A stretch of DNA of 64,000 nt from Clitopilus passeckerianus. Its lineage: Eukaryota; Basidiomycota; Agaricomycetes; Agaricales; Entolomataceae. Under the pieces are notes generated by a model. That model was not told the DNA's origin. It worked only from the letters and a program-made list of their open reading frames with translations, and ran no database searches. The stretch spans positions 124,001 to 188,000 of the forward strand of contig CALYLX010000059.1 of assembly GCA_944990035.1 (NCBI GenBank), read 5' to 3'. The translations under genes and the position numbers were made by a program. Positions 1 to 12,835 of this stretch are shown in pieces (positions within the stretch are counted from its first letter, which is position 1; each line of letters starts with the position of its first letter).

Positions 1-3000
1 TAACCCCTGACTTCTCCTTAAAAGCCCAACAGCATCCCTCTCCGAATCAACAAATATGGGGTCATATCCTGCGTTGGAGCTATACCGCAGTTTCAGATCG
101 CTCATTGACTGTAATTAACTGACAGAACTACTAGTACCTGCCTCAGTCGCTGCCTTCTCCCTTAGTTGAATGAGTCGCCACGGTCTTTATCACAGCGGTA
201 CATATCCGCGGGGCGAGTCTTGTCAGGAGGGAGCGGATAGAATGAACCGTCCGTAAGCCCAAGCAGTTGAGGCGACAAACTACCAAGTCAAACAGACGCC
301 CGCTTCCGGTGATCCAGAATGTAGCCAACCACAGTGGGGAAATGATCCATCCTGCCAACAACGTTCCAGAAGCAGGTCAATCATGTCAACCGGCCGCCGA
401 GGAGGGGTGTCAAGGGAACCGAATAGAATTGAAGGCGAAATCTCATTGCTATGATAGATATCTCGATGTCACCTTGGATGATCTTTTTGACGCCGATACA
501 GATTACAGAAAGGAATGGTGATGTATTGAATACACGAATCACAATATCAACTTATACATCCACAGGAGAAGTCCAATGACTATCTAATGTGCTAATGTGC
601 CCATCTGGTAGACAAATGAGGTCGAGTGTGGCCGCGAGCCCTTCCAATTGGCCCCGAGTTGGTGATGAGGAAGGCTTCCATATCTCAAAACGGAGCGCCG
701 AGCTGATATGAAGCCTTTGCTTGGGAAAACATACATTGGTGGAATACCGTAAAATAGAATGAATACACACCAGAAGGATGGTGACCAGATCTCGAAGTAT
801 AGCCAGTCGTACGTGCTTGCAAGGCCTGGTTTGACAGGATTAGCTACACCAAGGTAACCCTAACCCTAGGCTAGGACTATGGTTTCCGAACTCTGAAACG
901 TGCCGAGGCAAGCAAGATGAAGCAAGCGTTGCCATCGTTCTGTTCTCCGTTGAACGGGCGACAGTGCCACAAGCAGTCATGGTCCCCACTAATTTGAAAG
1001 CGCAGTGGCGTGCTGAATGAAGACGAGTAACCTGTACACGAGGAAAACATTGCGTTCGTCAATAGGATGGAATGGAGCAAAATTTGAGAGATGTATGAAC
1101 CTCAAACATAGTCTTGACGTGATGCACTCCTGGAAAGGCGGCCGAAAGTAGGTACCGTCTATTCCATGCGGGCTCATCCTACAGAAATTCGAGGACGATG
1201 CGTTATCAGATAAATGAACTATCGAACTAGATTAAGAGATGGAGACATTTCGACAGGTTTGGGCCGAACTAACCTTTCGTGTAGAATCCTGAACCTCGCT
1301 GGAAGGAAGTCGCGGGTACTTCAATCGACCTCCTCGGCGATCCGAATAGACATTGGACGGGCGTTGAGGGGGCGATAGTGTCTAATAGGCGTGCAGTCCG
1401 GAGTGTCGAGAAATGACCGTGCAGCACAACGATGAGCGACTACCATATCGGTCAATGGCATCATCGCAAACATTGCAGAGGCCAGCAGATCCGACTACAC
1501 GGAGGCTGATTAAACGGGTGATTGGTCCTAGACGTACAAGTCAATGATTCGCTCACCACCCTGTGGGGTAATTTGATACATACCGACGACTGTGATTGAA
1601 TAGACTGACAACAGTGCTTAAGGGGAAGGTGAAGTGGGTGTTATGTGGTGGATCGATCGAGTGGCACGGAAAGTCGATCGAGGAGAGCTCTAAGCTCGCT
1701 CACCCCTTTGACGCTTCCGAGGAAACCCCAACGACGATACACAGCTTCCCTAAGAGGGTACGCAAGCGATATATGGCGTAGGCGCCGCCTGAGGCTGCAA
1801 TCTCCGAAAGCGAGGGGTTCCAAATCAGACATCACCTGGAGAAGGGTTATGTCAGTCGGGTATTCGAGAAGACGGAGGTGAAACAGTAGAAGAATACATA
1901 CTAATAGACGTGTCCAGTGAGAAAAATTGCTTGCCCACTAAGCGCCAATCGCTTAGAAATGACATGGCGATAATCAACCAAAAGCGGGAGTTGGTCAAAC
2001 CTGGTAGACCATATGAGTTTCTGATGCGGACACCGTGTAGGATCTCCGGGCTTACAAGGGCATAATTCCTTCGTAAACCCTCAAGTGTGTTTGCGATGAA
2101 ACTGGCCTCAAAACACCTTCCATGGCAAAAGAGAAATTCTTTGTAGCCATCACGTGTGTTTCGTACAACGGTCGAAGACGACGTAGGTGCTACCAGGAGG
2201 ATAAAGTCATGAAACCTCGGATTTTTAGTGGGCAGACAGGTTGGCGGTTAGAATGGATCTATATCAACAAAATGAGAATGGTCCGCCGAGAAAGCTTTCA
2301 GCAAACGAGCTCACCAGGATCACAGGCCGAAACCTTGGAGCTCCATTTCATGAGTCGGGGGAACGACCAACTGTAGAAGAAAATCACGTTATAAAACATG
2401 CAACGAAAGAGCGGCAAATTTCCTACCTCGTGGGCCGGTGACTATTCCTCAAACAAGGTATTCCTCGTTCTACAGCATCTCGACATCTCTGCATCCATGC
2501 ATCCCTGAGATGCCACCTTATAGGCTAACTCGACAACGACGTATTCCGGTGCTCACTCCGTCTGCGCTTAGCGTAACCGGGTCTGCAGACGGTACCGAAG
2601 GTTGTGGGAGCGGGTAGGCGTATGTGTTCGTCAAAATCGATGGCCTGGCCACATGACCTATGCAGTGCACTAGCAATCATCTAGTGGTCCGTGCGATTGG
2701 GGTATCCGGAGCGGGGGTGGTGAAACAGGATGGCAGCCAGGGAGGGTGCATGCATCGTATGAACGAGAGGGGTAAGCACCTCTTGGTCGAGCCGAGGTCG
2801 TTAAGTACGCTGCAGAGGATTGGCCCTGGTGTCAGTTGACGGGAAAACATGGTGTGGTTCGGCTTCCGACCGCATCTGCGAGGGGCAAAGAGGGGAGAGG
2901 TCTTGTCTTGAGCATGCCATCAATTTGCGAGAACCTGAACGGAAAGAGGTCAGCTTAGAGTGGCAGAGGAGAGAGGGGAAGTTGCACACCCTTCCGAGAA

Positions 3001-3500
3001 CAGAATCCAGGGTTATCGTGGAGAATGCCTCCTCATAGAGCATCTCATTACTGGCCTTCGCATCGAGATGGATGAAACAGGCAGTCAGGATTTCGGAGGT
3101 GGAAAAATCAAGGGCACAGCAGATAGTTTTCATGGACAAAATTCAAGGCGTGATAATCTCCTGGTGAAGCCTATCGTCACCTCAGCTTTCTGTGAGGACT
3201 CTTTCATAAAGAGGCAAACCTTGAGAGGGATTTGAAATCCTCCGTGCGTCATTTTGCCCCAGATCTTGGACTTCCTCCTTAGCCAGCCCGTTTAGCTTTC
3301 ATAATGATAATGCGATAAGGTTGGCTTCGGCCGGGTTGTTCTTCTGGTTTGGCATAGGTCGGGGTATTGAGGTTTCCAACGCTTGTGCTTCGTCTATCCA
3401 TGAGACCCCAAGTGCTGCGCCAGGAGGAGTAGAGTTCTCTGCTAGAATCCGATTTCAGTAAAGGATTGAATACAACGGCAGAATAGTGGTTTGCGCACCA
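1..3500. other. No recognisable gene
   Basis: Only short open frames occur here, on both strands, with no splice-consistent exon chain and no recognisable domain. A short run at about 856-872 reads as two CCCTAA-like units but is too short to be telomeric. I see nothing functional in this stretch. Confidence 0.5.
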
Positions 3501-3559
3501 AAGGAGAACATGGACACCTCCGCATTAGGGACTCAGAATTGGCTCGAGTACAGTGGCAT

Positions 3560-5790
3560 TGTAACACATGCTATGCTTGAGATCCATTGCGTGAATCCTT
3601 TGCTAATCCTTTGCCGGTGTGAGACTGTTCACCGATGTTGACGATGGCGGTGAGGAGCAAGTCGTTGTCAGTGGCAGTGCCCCCAACTTCTTTCTTCCAA
3701 ACCACCACCTCGCCGACTCTACCGAAAAGCCCCCAACTTTGGAATACGCCCACCCTCATCAATGGATTCAAGAACAAGGTCTGTTCCTGTTTTGATTGTT
3801 TCTGCACCCGAAAGTTGACTTGCGGCTCGTATTCAGCATGATGAATCCCGCACGAACATCTGCTGCTCCCTGAGTCCCTGACGGTAGACGAGATCCATAG
3901 ACTGGCCACGTCGCATCCATTACAGGAAACCACAAGATTCCGATCCCCTTTCTCAGATGTAAAGGGTGTGGATGTCCTACGTACGCGCTAGCTCCTCTTG
4001 ACGCTATACGGCCAGCATTCTAACCCTCCTTCCAACTGGCTCAGCTTGACAATTCAGCAAACCTATTTTCCGTCTCGTTTGCCACTTTTGGAAAATTCTG
4101 CAGCTTCTGTAGGGTCAGCGACTAGCTGGCTTCGGTCTTGGTTCTCGAGTCATCTGGAAAAAAGTCTCGATTGGGGTCAAGCCGACAGCAAATCGAGTAA
4201 ATCGAATGGTTTGTCCATCTGGTTGTTCGTCCCTTTGAATACGCTAACGCCTGCATCTTCCCTTCTCTAGACCCCTCGTTGACTCTGGCGCGCCTGGTGT
4301 CCTGTCCGAACGACGTGTGTCAACCAACCTGCCTGTGCTACCGATATGGTCAATCGTCTGGAAACCCAAGTCACACTTGAAAAGACAAAGCCATCAAAGA
4401 AGACGATGCCTCCCTTTATATTCTCTCGTTGCATCAGTCGGACCTATCGCCTTGATAATCAGTAAGTCACGTACATCTGTCCCCTCAGTTCAGGGGTCTG
4501 ACTGGGTCCCATAGCTCACGACGTCAGCGGTCCTTGGCCGCTCGAGGCCCTTCCTCTACGCTCAAATGTTTCTGGATTGCTGCCGGACGCCATTCTCCGC
4601 CCGCTCTATGATGCCACATGCCATTTTACTGGTCATGAAAATCGACGGGGAAGAGCTCGGGACTGGGCAAGGTAGTGCATACGTTCTCTACCGTCTATCC
4701 CAAAAGATACTTACCTACTCGTGGCAGGAATTTCTTTTGCCGAAGAATGAGAAGCCTTTGCTTTTGCCGTCTCTCCAAACGTTGTTCCAGGCTACACGTG
4801 TGGCTGTGCACCTCCAGAACGACCTCAACGACAAAACTTATTTTCTCGCCTCCGGCTAGGGCTTACGCCTCCAAACGCCAGGAGGTGCGGCATAATGCTA
4901 CAAGGTACGTTTCCCTCGAATCTCAGAGCTCTGGTCGAGAATCCTAGCATTGACAATTTTTTCTTTCCCAGTCGACAACCGCTCTAAACATCACCAACGG
5001 GTTCCTCCGATATCTGTACATCTCCGCCACAAGCTTCTAGCTACGAGCAATACCTGCATTATCCGTATAGTCTAGCCCAGATCCTTCGCCTTGACTGCCC
5101 AAGTAAGTCAGGAACCCTTCTAGAAGGCTTGGTCTAATCTTCTCTCCCAGGTGACAGCTTGCGTGGACGCTTTTCCACGGCATACCCATCCGCCTTTCCT
5201 TGACATCTCATATTTTACGTTTCTGTTACCGTTGCTGCTGCTGCTGCTGCATGAATTCTGTTTAATGCTGCTGGACGCGAAATAGCTCTATTCGTCGCCA
5301 AATACTTTGCTTGCAAGGGTTCACGCATGGCCCAGGTATCTCCTAATCTGTCTTCTTCTTGTTTATCATAGGCTGATGCATTTTCTCTAGGTGCTGCGTC
5401 TGTTCTCTCAAAGATTGGATTCCGAAATGTCGAGGAGACGAGAATATGTGGCTGTGTGTCAACTTCGCTGGGTCGAGTGAGGACGTTTCGTGGATCTTCC
5501 AGGACGCTGCGTTCTCGGTCCCAACTCCAGGACGTACAACAGGTTCATGTAAGGTATGTGTAGCCTGAACCTTTTGTGCCTTTTAAATGTTGATATTCTA
5601 TTTGTTTTTGCAGCCGTTGGCGGATCCCCTGTGCCGAACTCCCCCAAGGGCTCTATGGCCGTTGCTCTCCGACACGCCAGCTTACTCTCGCCTAGTTTGC
5701 TTGGAGGGTCGTACAAGGGGAAAGAGTGCCGAATTCGACCATCTCATATTCATACACAACACACTGTATGAGCCAGTGTGCGCAGTAATT
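3560..5790 (+). pseudogene. Decayed multi-exon gene, copy 1 of a duplicated pair
   Basis: This stretch aligns, exons and introns together, with 8,640-10,720. Matching landmarks include the opening exon (MLTMAVRSKSLSVAVPPTS here, LQTMATRSKMLKVAVPSAS there), an internal exon with FQATRVAVH here against FQAATVAVH there, and near-identical sequence around 5,460-5,570 and 10,410-10,530. The frame that matches the other copy meets an in-frame stop here, after the exon ending TYFLASG. Both copies therefore look broken. A GCT triplet run lies at about 5,233-5,251. I do not recognise the protein family. It could be an eroded lineage-specific gene or part of an old transposon. Confidence 0.4.
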
Positions 5791-5966
5791 TTCTTGTATA
5801 CTCGAAAAATGATGTATACTCGAACTACCTGTCAATTTGGAGTAGCAAAGTTAACGCGCAAAGTCAAAATGTTTACTGAAGCCGTTGTTCGCCTGACTTC
5901 CGCCACTGTTCCTGAACCTTATACACCTCTATTTGGTGGCTTCGTGGTATACTTCTCGGCCGGACA

Positions 5967-8102
5967 GTGCTGTTCGCTGGGCTCGTCGCTTTTTTACACT
6001 CTGTAAACGGATTGCTGACCTACCTCATGCTGGCCGTGTTGATCGTCATTGCATCCGTTTACACAACGTTCACAGTCCTCCCATTACTGAAGCTTAACTC
6101 ATCCTATCATACCCCTTTGTCCCCACGGGTTTGGCACTACTGGAGAAGATCAGCTTTCGTTTTTAGAGGCGTAATGCGCAAGCCCAGGTTTTCTCTGAAC
6201 CGCCTCAGGACACTTGCTAGGCCTCGTCTAGGGAGGTTAACCCGAGCGGCCTCGGATTCAGAAGCCGCAACGTTACCTCTCGCTTCAACCATTGTCGGAC
6301 CCATGCCACCTTCTTCCTATCCAAACCATGTGAAATCTGCGAGCAACGGGCCCAAGGCCCTTGACGAGGCCATGATGTCCGCGTCTCAGATTGCAAACCC
6401 TTCCCACGAGGCTATCTCGGTCTTGTGGACGTTGAGAGCGCGTGACGATGATGTTGAGCTACTTCCCTTCGTTGAGGCTTTTCCAGATGTCCTCTATGGG
6501 CCCTCCGGCCTACGCCCACCAAATTTCCACCTCATTCGTCCTCTCTTAGAGGCATCCGATCCGCAGTCGAGCATCATCGAGAGAACGTACGGGCTTCTGG
6601 TCAATTCTGACCAGTCTTGGTTCAGTCCCACACATCAAAAACGCTCCCGTACCGCCTGTTCCAAACTTTTGTGGACCTTTGCTGCTGTCTTCCTGAAGTA
6701 TTCCCATTTATTTCGCTTTCCGCATCGAGACAACAGGACAACCGAATCACACCTTCTCTGGGTTCCACTAGATCTTGTCAAAGTGCTCTACCGAATTCAC
6801 TCCATGTCTAATCCAGAATTCTCCTTTACCACCTCTGCCACGGCCGTATGCAGCCTCCTCATTTTTCATACCTGCAAAACGAACCTCATCGACTCGGAAA
6901 ATCCGGCGTACATTGATGCCGTCCAGGCCATTCTGAATGATTGCCCCTTCCCCAGTTGGATTGAACCTTTCCCTTACACAACACAGAAAGAACCGCTTTT
7001 CGAGATGTTGAGCAGGCGTATGTCTGCTGAACTCGCCCGGTATCTTCATGACGCTACCCAAACCCTTCCATATGAATTCGACTATACCGTGTCATTATTC
7101 AGGTTCTGTGGCGTTGAAGTGTACGATTTTGATGCAGTCAACGTACATGCTGCCCTATATCTTCAGCTTCGGAAGGTAGCACCGGATAAGGAGCCTGGTG
7201 GGGAAAGCAACGACGACATCGCTCGTAAAGTACGGCAACTAGACGTGATCTTCGAGGTTGCCTTCAGTTTCGTACATTCGGAGACAGGTTGGGCGGATCC
7301 AAGTTTCTATATTGCCAAACGGGTTGCGATGGACGGATGGGCCGCCACAGAGACAATATGGACTCGTAACCCATCTGGGTACAAGCATTTCTACCAGACA
7401 ATGGGATTCCTTCGTCACAGAATATCCTTCCATAGAAACGCGACCGTTGTTTTCAGGGAATTGTTGTTCTGCTTGGCCCCATGGCCACGACTGGATGACC
7501 AGGCCACCAGCTTCTGGGCTAGTGTCCTGTCCAGCCTCAGGTCATATTTGCGAGGAAGGTCCTCAGAGACTGTATACAAACCCGCCTGCCTGTGCGTTGC
7601 ATTTTGCATAAGGTTAATGGGCGAAGTGGAGGCCTCAGTGAACCCTCGCCCCTTAGACGACCTCGAAGGCATAATTGAATATTCACGGCAGGATCTCGCT
7701 TCTGATCCCACCATTCGTCGCCTGGCACCTGCTCAGGTAGCTTTAGGCATCGATGCCCACATGCACCCGTTGTTACTCCTTCAGCTTCTGCATAAACTCG
7801 ATAAAGGCAGCTCAACACCAGAGATCCGCGACGCACTCCTTTACTATTACCATCTCGAGACCAATTATGCCCTTCCAGGATCGATGGAGTTCCTGATATC
7901 TACACCTTCCTGTGCTCATGATCTTGCATGCCAAACCGAAGAATTCACCACTCAATGGATATCGAAACCCACGCCATTAGCGCTAGAAACACTCCAGATA
8001 ATCTGGAGAATATGGGCGAGTGTCACAGGCAAATTTATAGCCCTACTGAACACGCTGTACTTGTCTCAAAGCTCCGACCCCTCATCAAAGCGGGAAATGT
8101 AA
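5967..8102 (+). CDS. DUF6535-type membrane protein, 5'-truncated
   Basis: One open frame of about 711 codons. The N-terminus reads as the second half of a DUF6535 domain: a hydrophobic pair of segments (FAGLVAFLHSV, then TYLMLAVLIVIASVYTTF) followed by the family-typical stretch with Y-x-TPLS near residue 50. The rest is a long soluble region of unknown function. The first two membrane helices expected for DUF6535 are not found upstream. Position 5,967 is only where the open frame becomes informative: it is a GTG, not an ATG, and coding similarity extends back to about 5,930 (IWWLRGILLG). A different frame stays open from about 7,928 to 8,299 and looks coding at its end, so a late frameshift or unseen intron may add about 65 residues. 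The gene is probably a fragment. Confidence 0.55.
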   Translation: MLFAGLVAFLHSVNGLLTYLMLAVLIVIASVYTTFTVLPLLKLNSSYHTPLSPRVWHYWRRSAFVFRGVMRKPRFSLNRLRTLARPRLGRLTRAASDSEAATLPLASTIVGPMPPSSYPNHVKSASNGPKALDEAMMSASQIANPSHEAISVLWTLRARDDDVELLPFVEAFPDVLYGPSGLRPPNFHLIRPLLEASDPQSSIIERTYGLLVNSDQSWFSPTHQKRSRTACSKLLWTFAAVFLKYSHLFRFPHRDNRTTESHLLWVPLDLVKVLYRIHSMSNPEFSFTTSATAVCSLLIFHTCKTNLIDSENPAYIDAVQAILNDCPFPSWIEPFPYTTQKEPLFEMLSRRMSAELARYLHDATQTLPYEFDYTVSLFRFCGVEVYDFDAVNVHAALYLQLRKVAPDKEPGGESNDDIARKVRQLDVIFEVAFSFVHSETGWADPSFYIAKRVAMDGWAATETIWTRNPSGYKHFYQTMGFLRHRISFHRNATVVFRELLFCLAPWPRLDDQATSFWASVLSSLRSYLRGRSSETVYKPACLCVAFCIRLMGEVEASVNPRPLDDLEGIIEYSRQDLASDPTIRRLAPAQVALGIDAHMHPLLLLQLLHKLDKGSSTPEIRDALLYYYHLETNYALPGSMEFLISTPSCAHDLACQTEEFTTQWISKPTPLALETLQIIWRIWASVTGKFIALLNTLYLSQSSDPSSKREM

Positions 8103-8639
8103 TCCTTTCGTTGAAATCGAAGGAATCCATAGATAGGATCAAATCATCCCCAGGGTGGACGGATAGTGCTTCGAAGCTTTCACGCTTCGAGATTTATGCC
8201 GACGATTTCCCATACGAAGTTGAATGGTGTCAATCCAGTATACGTGGAATTCTCCCTTATTCCACACCACTTCCTGCTGTAAACGATGATGATATATAAT
8301 ACGGTACGCCACATTATCGCAAACTACTTCGAGAGTTTGAAGACGACTCATCTATATTTATTCAGAGCCAAGATTAAAGATGCCTAGAGCACCAGGTTGG
8401 ACTGTCCATAGGATTCCATGACACGCAAGCCCGTGGACGGAGGCTCGGGAAGCGAAGGGGAGGGAGGCAGCCATTGGCCTCGCTCGTGGTATCTGCACGA
8501 GTTCTGGCCTCAGAGATATGGTCAGGAAGGGCCCGGGGATATTAAAACTTAATGAGAATGAAATACTATTGCCATAGGCGTCTGTCTGATAATTACGAAG
8601 TGGCTGTTGGTGTACCAGGGAGTTGCTCATTAAAAGGAA

Positions 8640-10720
8640 CATCGACCGCTCGGCCTTTGGAGGTCAAAATCAGCTTAATATCACACCAAAATGCTATTTA
8701 GTACGCTTGAATTGCATTGTGAGTCCATTGAGGAATCTGAGGCACTTGACCGATTGCAGACGATGGCAACGAGGAGCAAGATGCTCAAAGTGGCTGTGCC
8801 GTCAGCTTCTTCTCTCAAACCACCACCTCGGCGGCCAACCCAAAAGCCCTCGACCTCGGTGTACACCAACGCCCCCCAGCGGGTTCAAGGAGAAGGTTTG
8901 TTCCCTCCCTGCTCGTTTCTGTACCCGAATGTTCTGACTTGAGGCTCATCTCTCGCGTATCAGGTTTACGGTTTCCAGTTATACCAGGACCATTCAGGCG
9001 AGATCCTTAGTCTGGACAGGTGGTATTCGTCACAGAAAACCACGGGATTCGGTCTGGCTACAGCCACTATAACGTTGTTGAGACGCTACGTTGGTGCTTG
9101 CTCCTCCTGATGCTACGCGATCAACCCTCTGACGTCTCCTTTAAACAGGCTTAACTCGACAACTCGCTTGACTTCTTTCTGCCTCGTATCAAATCTCATA
9201 CTTCCTAAGAGCAACTGCAGCTTTATATGCCCAACGGCCAGCTGCTCTACCCCTTGGTTCTGGAGTCATTGCGGCAACCTGGGATTTGGTCGACGCGATA
9301 GCAAAGTTCATGGTACGTCTATCCAGTCATTCGTCTCTTGAGTTATGCTAACCCATGCATTTCCCCGTTTGCAGCATGCTTGTTACCCTACCTTTCCCTG
9401 CTGTTCTGTCCAAAGACATTCAGCAAGCAACCTGCCAGTGTTTCCAGTATCTTCAATCAGCTGGAAACCCTAAGCACTCTAAACCGAAGCCGCCAGAGAA
9501 GATTATGCCTCCCTTTATACCCTCGTGTCGCCTCGTTCGGACCAGCGGGGCCCTTTAGTACTGGTCGTGGAAATCGATGGGGGGAGACCTCACAACTGCA
9601 AAAGGTAATTCGTGCTCCCTTTACCCCTCCCACCCGGTGGATACTTACTCACTGGCTTCAGGAATCATGATTTCTGTTCTTATTCCAAAGAGTGACAAGC
9701 TTTTGTAGCTGCCTGATCTCGAATCGGCATTTCAGGCAGCAACTGTGGCTGTGCACTCATTGGGACGACTGCGACCGCAGAAATTATTTTTAACCACGGG
9801 CTGGAAATTACACTCTCAAACTCCAGGAGGTGTTGCATGACGCTACAAGGTACTTCCACCCCGCTTCTCAGAGCACTGGTCGAGAATCATGACGTTGAAT
9901 AATTTTCTTAGTTGATGGAGTCGCCTCTGACTACTACCACCAGCTTTCTCCATTGCCTGCAAATCGCTGCCTCAGCAATCTCCCCACTACGAGCAAGAAC
10001 TGCATTGCCTCTATGTTGTGCTCCCGCTTCTCAGCTTCTACTGTATAGGTAAGTCGTGAACGTCACTGGAAAGCTTGGTCTAACTTGCTACCAGGCAACG
10101 ACTTGCACGGACCTTGACCACGACGAGCCCATACACATTCCTGAACACCTCATAGAAGCGCTGCTGCCACTGCCACTGCCACATGTGAGCTTCCAATGGC
10201 GCCAGGAGACAGCCTTATTTGTGTCACCAAACATTCGGCTTGCAAGAGTTCGCTATGCATAGGTCAGGTAATCAATTCCCCTTCCTTCCCGCCCATCAGA
10301 AGCTGATCCTTTACCTCTAGGCGCTGTTTCTTTCATTTCGAAGAATTGGGTTTCTATACTCCAAAACGTCCAGAAGAAACTGCCACTAGAATACGTGGCT
10401 GTGCACCCGCCTCAACCAGGTCAAGTGAAAACATTCACTTGCTCTCCCTGGACGCAGTATTATCGGCCATAACCCTAGGACGTACAACCTAACCATGCAA
10501 GGTATGTATAGCCCGAATCTTCTCGCGCCATTTTCGGATCCTGATGTTCTATATTTTCTCATAGTTGGACCTCTGACGCCCCGATTTCTGTTTAATGTGG
10601 TACGATCAGTACTCTCGACATCGGCTTTGAACACGTTGTGAGGCTCTCACCCAATTTTCATGGAAGGTCGTAGAAGAGGAATAAAATTTGAAATAGAAGC
10701 TATCGTATTCATACAGGAGA
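8640..10720 (+). pseudogene. Decayed multi-exon gene, copy 2 of a duplicated pair
   Basis: Second copy of the unit at 3,560-5,790, in the same orientation. Coding-looking stretches include one ending in ATWDLVDAIAKFM (about 9,255-9,310) and one with FQAATVAVHSLGRL (about 9,720-9,780). The same frame runs into stops, for example just before LPDLESAFQ. Unlike copy 1, no DUF6535-type gene follows it. Function unknown; the gene appears dead. Confidence 0.4.
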
Positions 10721-10946
10721 CACGATGTAGACTTATGTGGATATTTATTTTTATACGAGCAAGTTCAAAACCTCGATATAAAATGTGTAGAAGATATCAT
10801 AAATGTCGGCAACATATACAAAAGGCATGGGGATAATAAGTAGGATTAGTGAACATGGATAGCCTCGGTTAGACAAGAACACGAATATCATGTTTCGCGA
10901 TGCATGTCGCATGTCTACGGCACTAAAATCCCAGTCAGTATGACCG

Positions 10947-12835
10947 CTAGTTTCTGCCCTCAGCGTGGAGGCGCACCATAGCTTCCCAAGTCCCAAAAAC
11001 AGATGGGCCAGAAGATAGACAGGTCAAACAGACGAACTTCATGAATGGACGACCTATCCCAAGGGAAGAAATCTTCCGGTGAAGGATTTGTGCGCGCTTT
11101 GATGCTTCGGCTTGGTATCCCACCCTCTCTCGGCCAATCCACGGCTTCTTGCCCAGATAAGTCTTGATGTCCTCAAGAGTCTGGTCGGACTTTTCTTCCG
11201 GAAAGGCGTAGTTGCATTTATGCAAAAGCATGTTAGGGTAGTAAAGAAGGCCGGACTCACAGCCCTTGGCACGGCAACGAAAGAGTATGGCGTTCGGGGA
11301 TTCCTCCATGTCTTCAAGGGTAGGGCCATAACGATTCGTCCGTGTGGGTCCGAGATCTGTGCAATTCGAGCGATGGAAATGGGCAAATATGTCTCTATCG
11401 TCGACGACGGCGCGAATGGTGGATTCAAGTTCAGCTTTTGTGACTTCAACATCCGGTGGGCGATTGATGATGTCCAAAAACTTGTCATCGTTGACAACAT
11501 CGGCGGCATGTGGGCAAATGCCATAGAGGCGAGCGCAGTATTCCGCATAGGCTTGACCGAAGAGGATTAGGCGCTTTCCTCGAGCTGGATTGACGCAGGG
11601 ACGACCACGCGACCGTCGATATTTGAGCATGATACGCGTCACAATAGCCTTGAGCGTCGACTCCCAAACTACGTCCTGTGTCATTGAGATGTTCCAAGGG
11701 ATAACGAAGAGCTGCTTACAGCTATCTGTGAGCTTGGTGGGTTTGTTGACGCCCTCGCAGTTACGGAGCTCCTGATAGTTATTTTGTTTCATCGTTGACA
11801 GCTCCCTATCCCAGCCTAAAGGAAGGGGTAAGTAAAAATTCGACGTCTTTCATGGCCACTGAGTATCATACCGTCACGCCTAAGACGATTCACGACACTG
11901 AAAGCGTCATTAGATCTAGCCACAACGGGATTTAATTGAAACTAACCTATTTAAACGGTTTTCTCTTCCGTCGGTCTTCTCTTTGTTCTGCTGGTGGGTC
12001 TTTGACGAGTACCAGTGCTGTAGAGGGGCCATAATCTACGAGACTCGTTGTTAGACCATGATGATCTTACTATATCAAGAATATAGATACCTTAGACCTC
12101 TCAGTTGCCCATGCCTTCTTCGTTGCTAACCATTCCGCACGGCGTGCCGTTCCGTCGATAGATGAGTATTCTTCTTGTAATCTGGTATACTCTCTTCGTA
12201 GAACGATATGATTCTGGTTCGAGCCTATCACAGGGAAACATTAAGGTCACTGTTGGAGTCTAAATGGGAGATTCGTTGGGTCTTACCTCCTCCGTACAGG
12301 CGACCAATTGCGTATGGAACGATAGGGTACAAGACGTCGCTATCGGCCAATTCAATAAACCTCCACTGAGGGTCCGGATGCCTCTTGTTAGTCTTCGTGC
12401 AGTTACTGCAATACTGCTGCCGTGTCATCCAAATCATCGTGATAGACCTTCGATCTGGCTTCCGAGCATGACACTCCTGGTGAGATTGATGAGATACTGC
12501 TTTACGATTACTGGTGAAGCATAGTTACATCGCAGGTTTGGCTGAAGACAAATTGTGCATAGCCAGGTCCAGTCATATCTCTAGGACATAACGGTAGTCC
12601 CATGCGTTCGAAAATGGCGTCCCAGGCATACCGAGCACCAGGAAGGTTAAGGATGTCATGGATCTGGGTTCCGTGATGCGTGGAGAGGCGGTACAAGGTC
12701 TTCACGTCCGTATGGGAGAATATCTACTCAAGGTTCTATCAGGGTTCGATGAGCTTATGAAGGAAGACGACGTACTTGATACATGATATCCAAGGAAAAT
12801 ACGGGTGAGGGCAATCCATCGTTGAGGGTGGTCAT
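10947..12835 (-). CDS. F-box protein with CxxC zinc-binding pairs, 520 aa
   Basis: Seven exons join in frame: 12835-12776, 12723-12529, 12476-12287, 12224-12091, 12035-11947, 11897-11872 and 11815-10947. The start ATG has an in-frame stop just upstream. The N-terminus carries an F-box (LPSPVFSLDIMYQ, then IFSHTDVKTLYRLS), followed by the Agaricomycete motif with W-x-AIFERMGLPLCP and by two cysteine pairs (CDEC and CSNC). A third cysteine group (FRCRAKGC, then HKC) lies near the C-terminus. F-box proteins bind Skp1 and recruit substrates to SCF ubiquitin ligases. This subfamily is hugely expanded in mushrooms and its substrates are unknown. One exon is only 26 nt. It is paralogous to the gene at 37,653-39,495. 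Confidence 0.78.

Noticed and set aside
850..875. Telomere-like CCCTAA units
   Set aside because: Only two units inside ordinary sequence; too short to mark a telomere.
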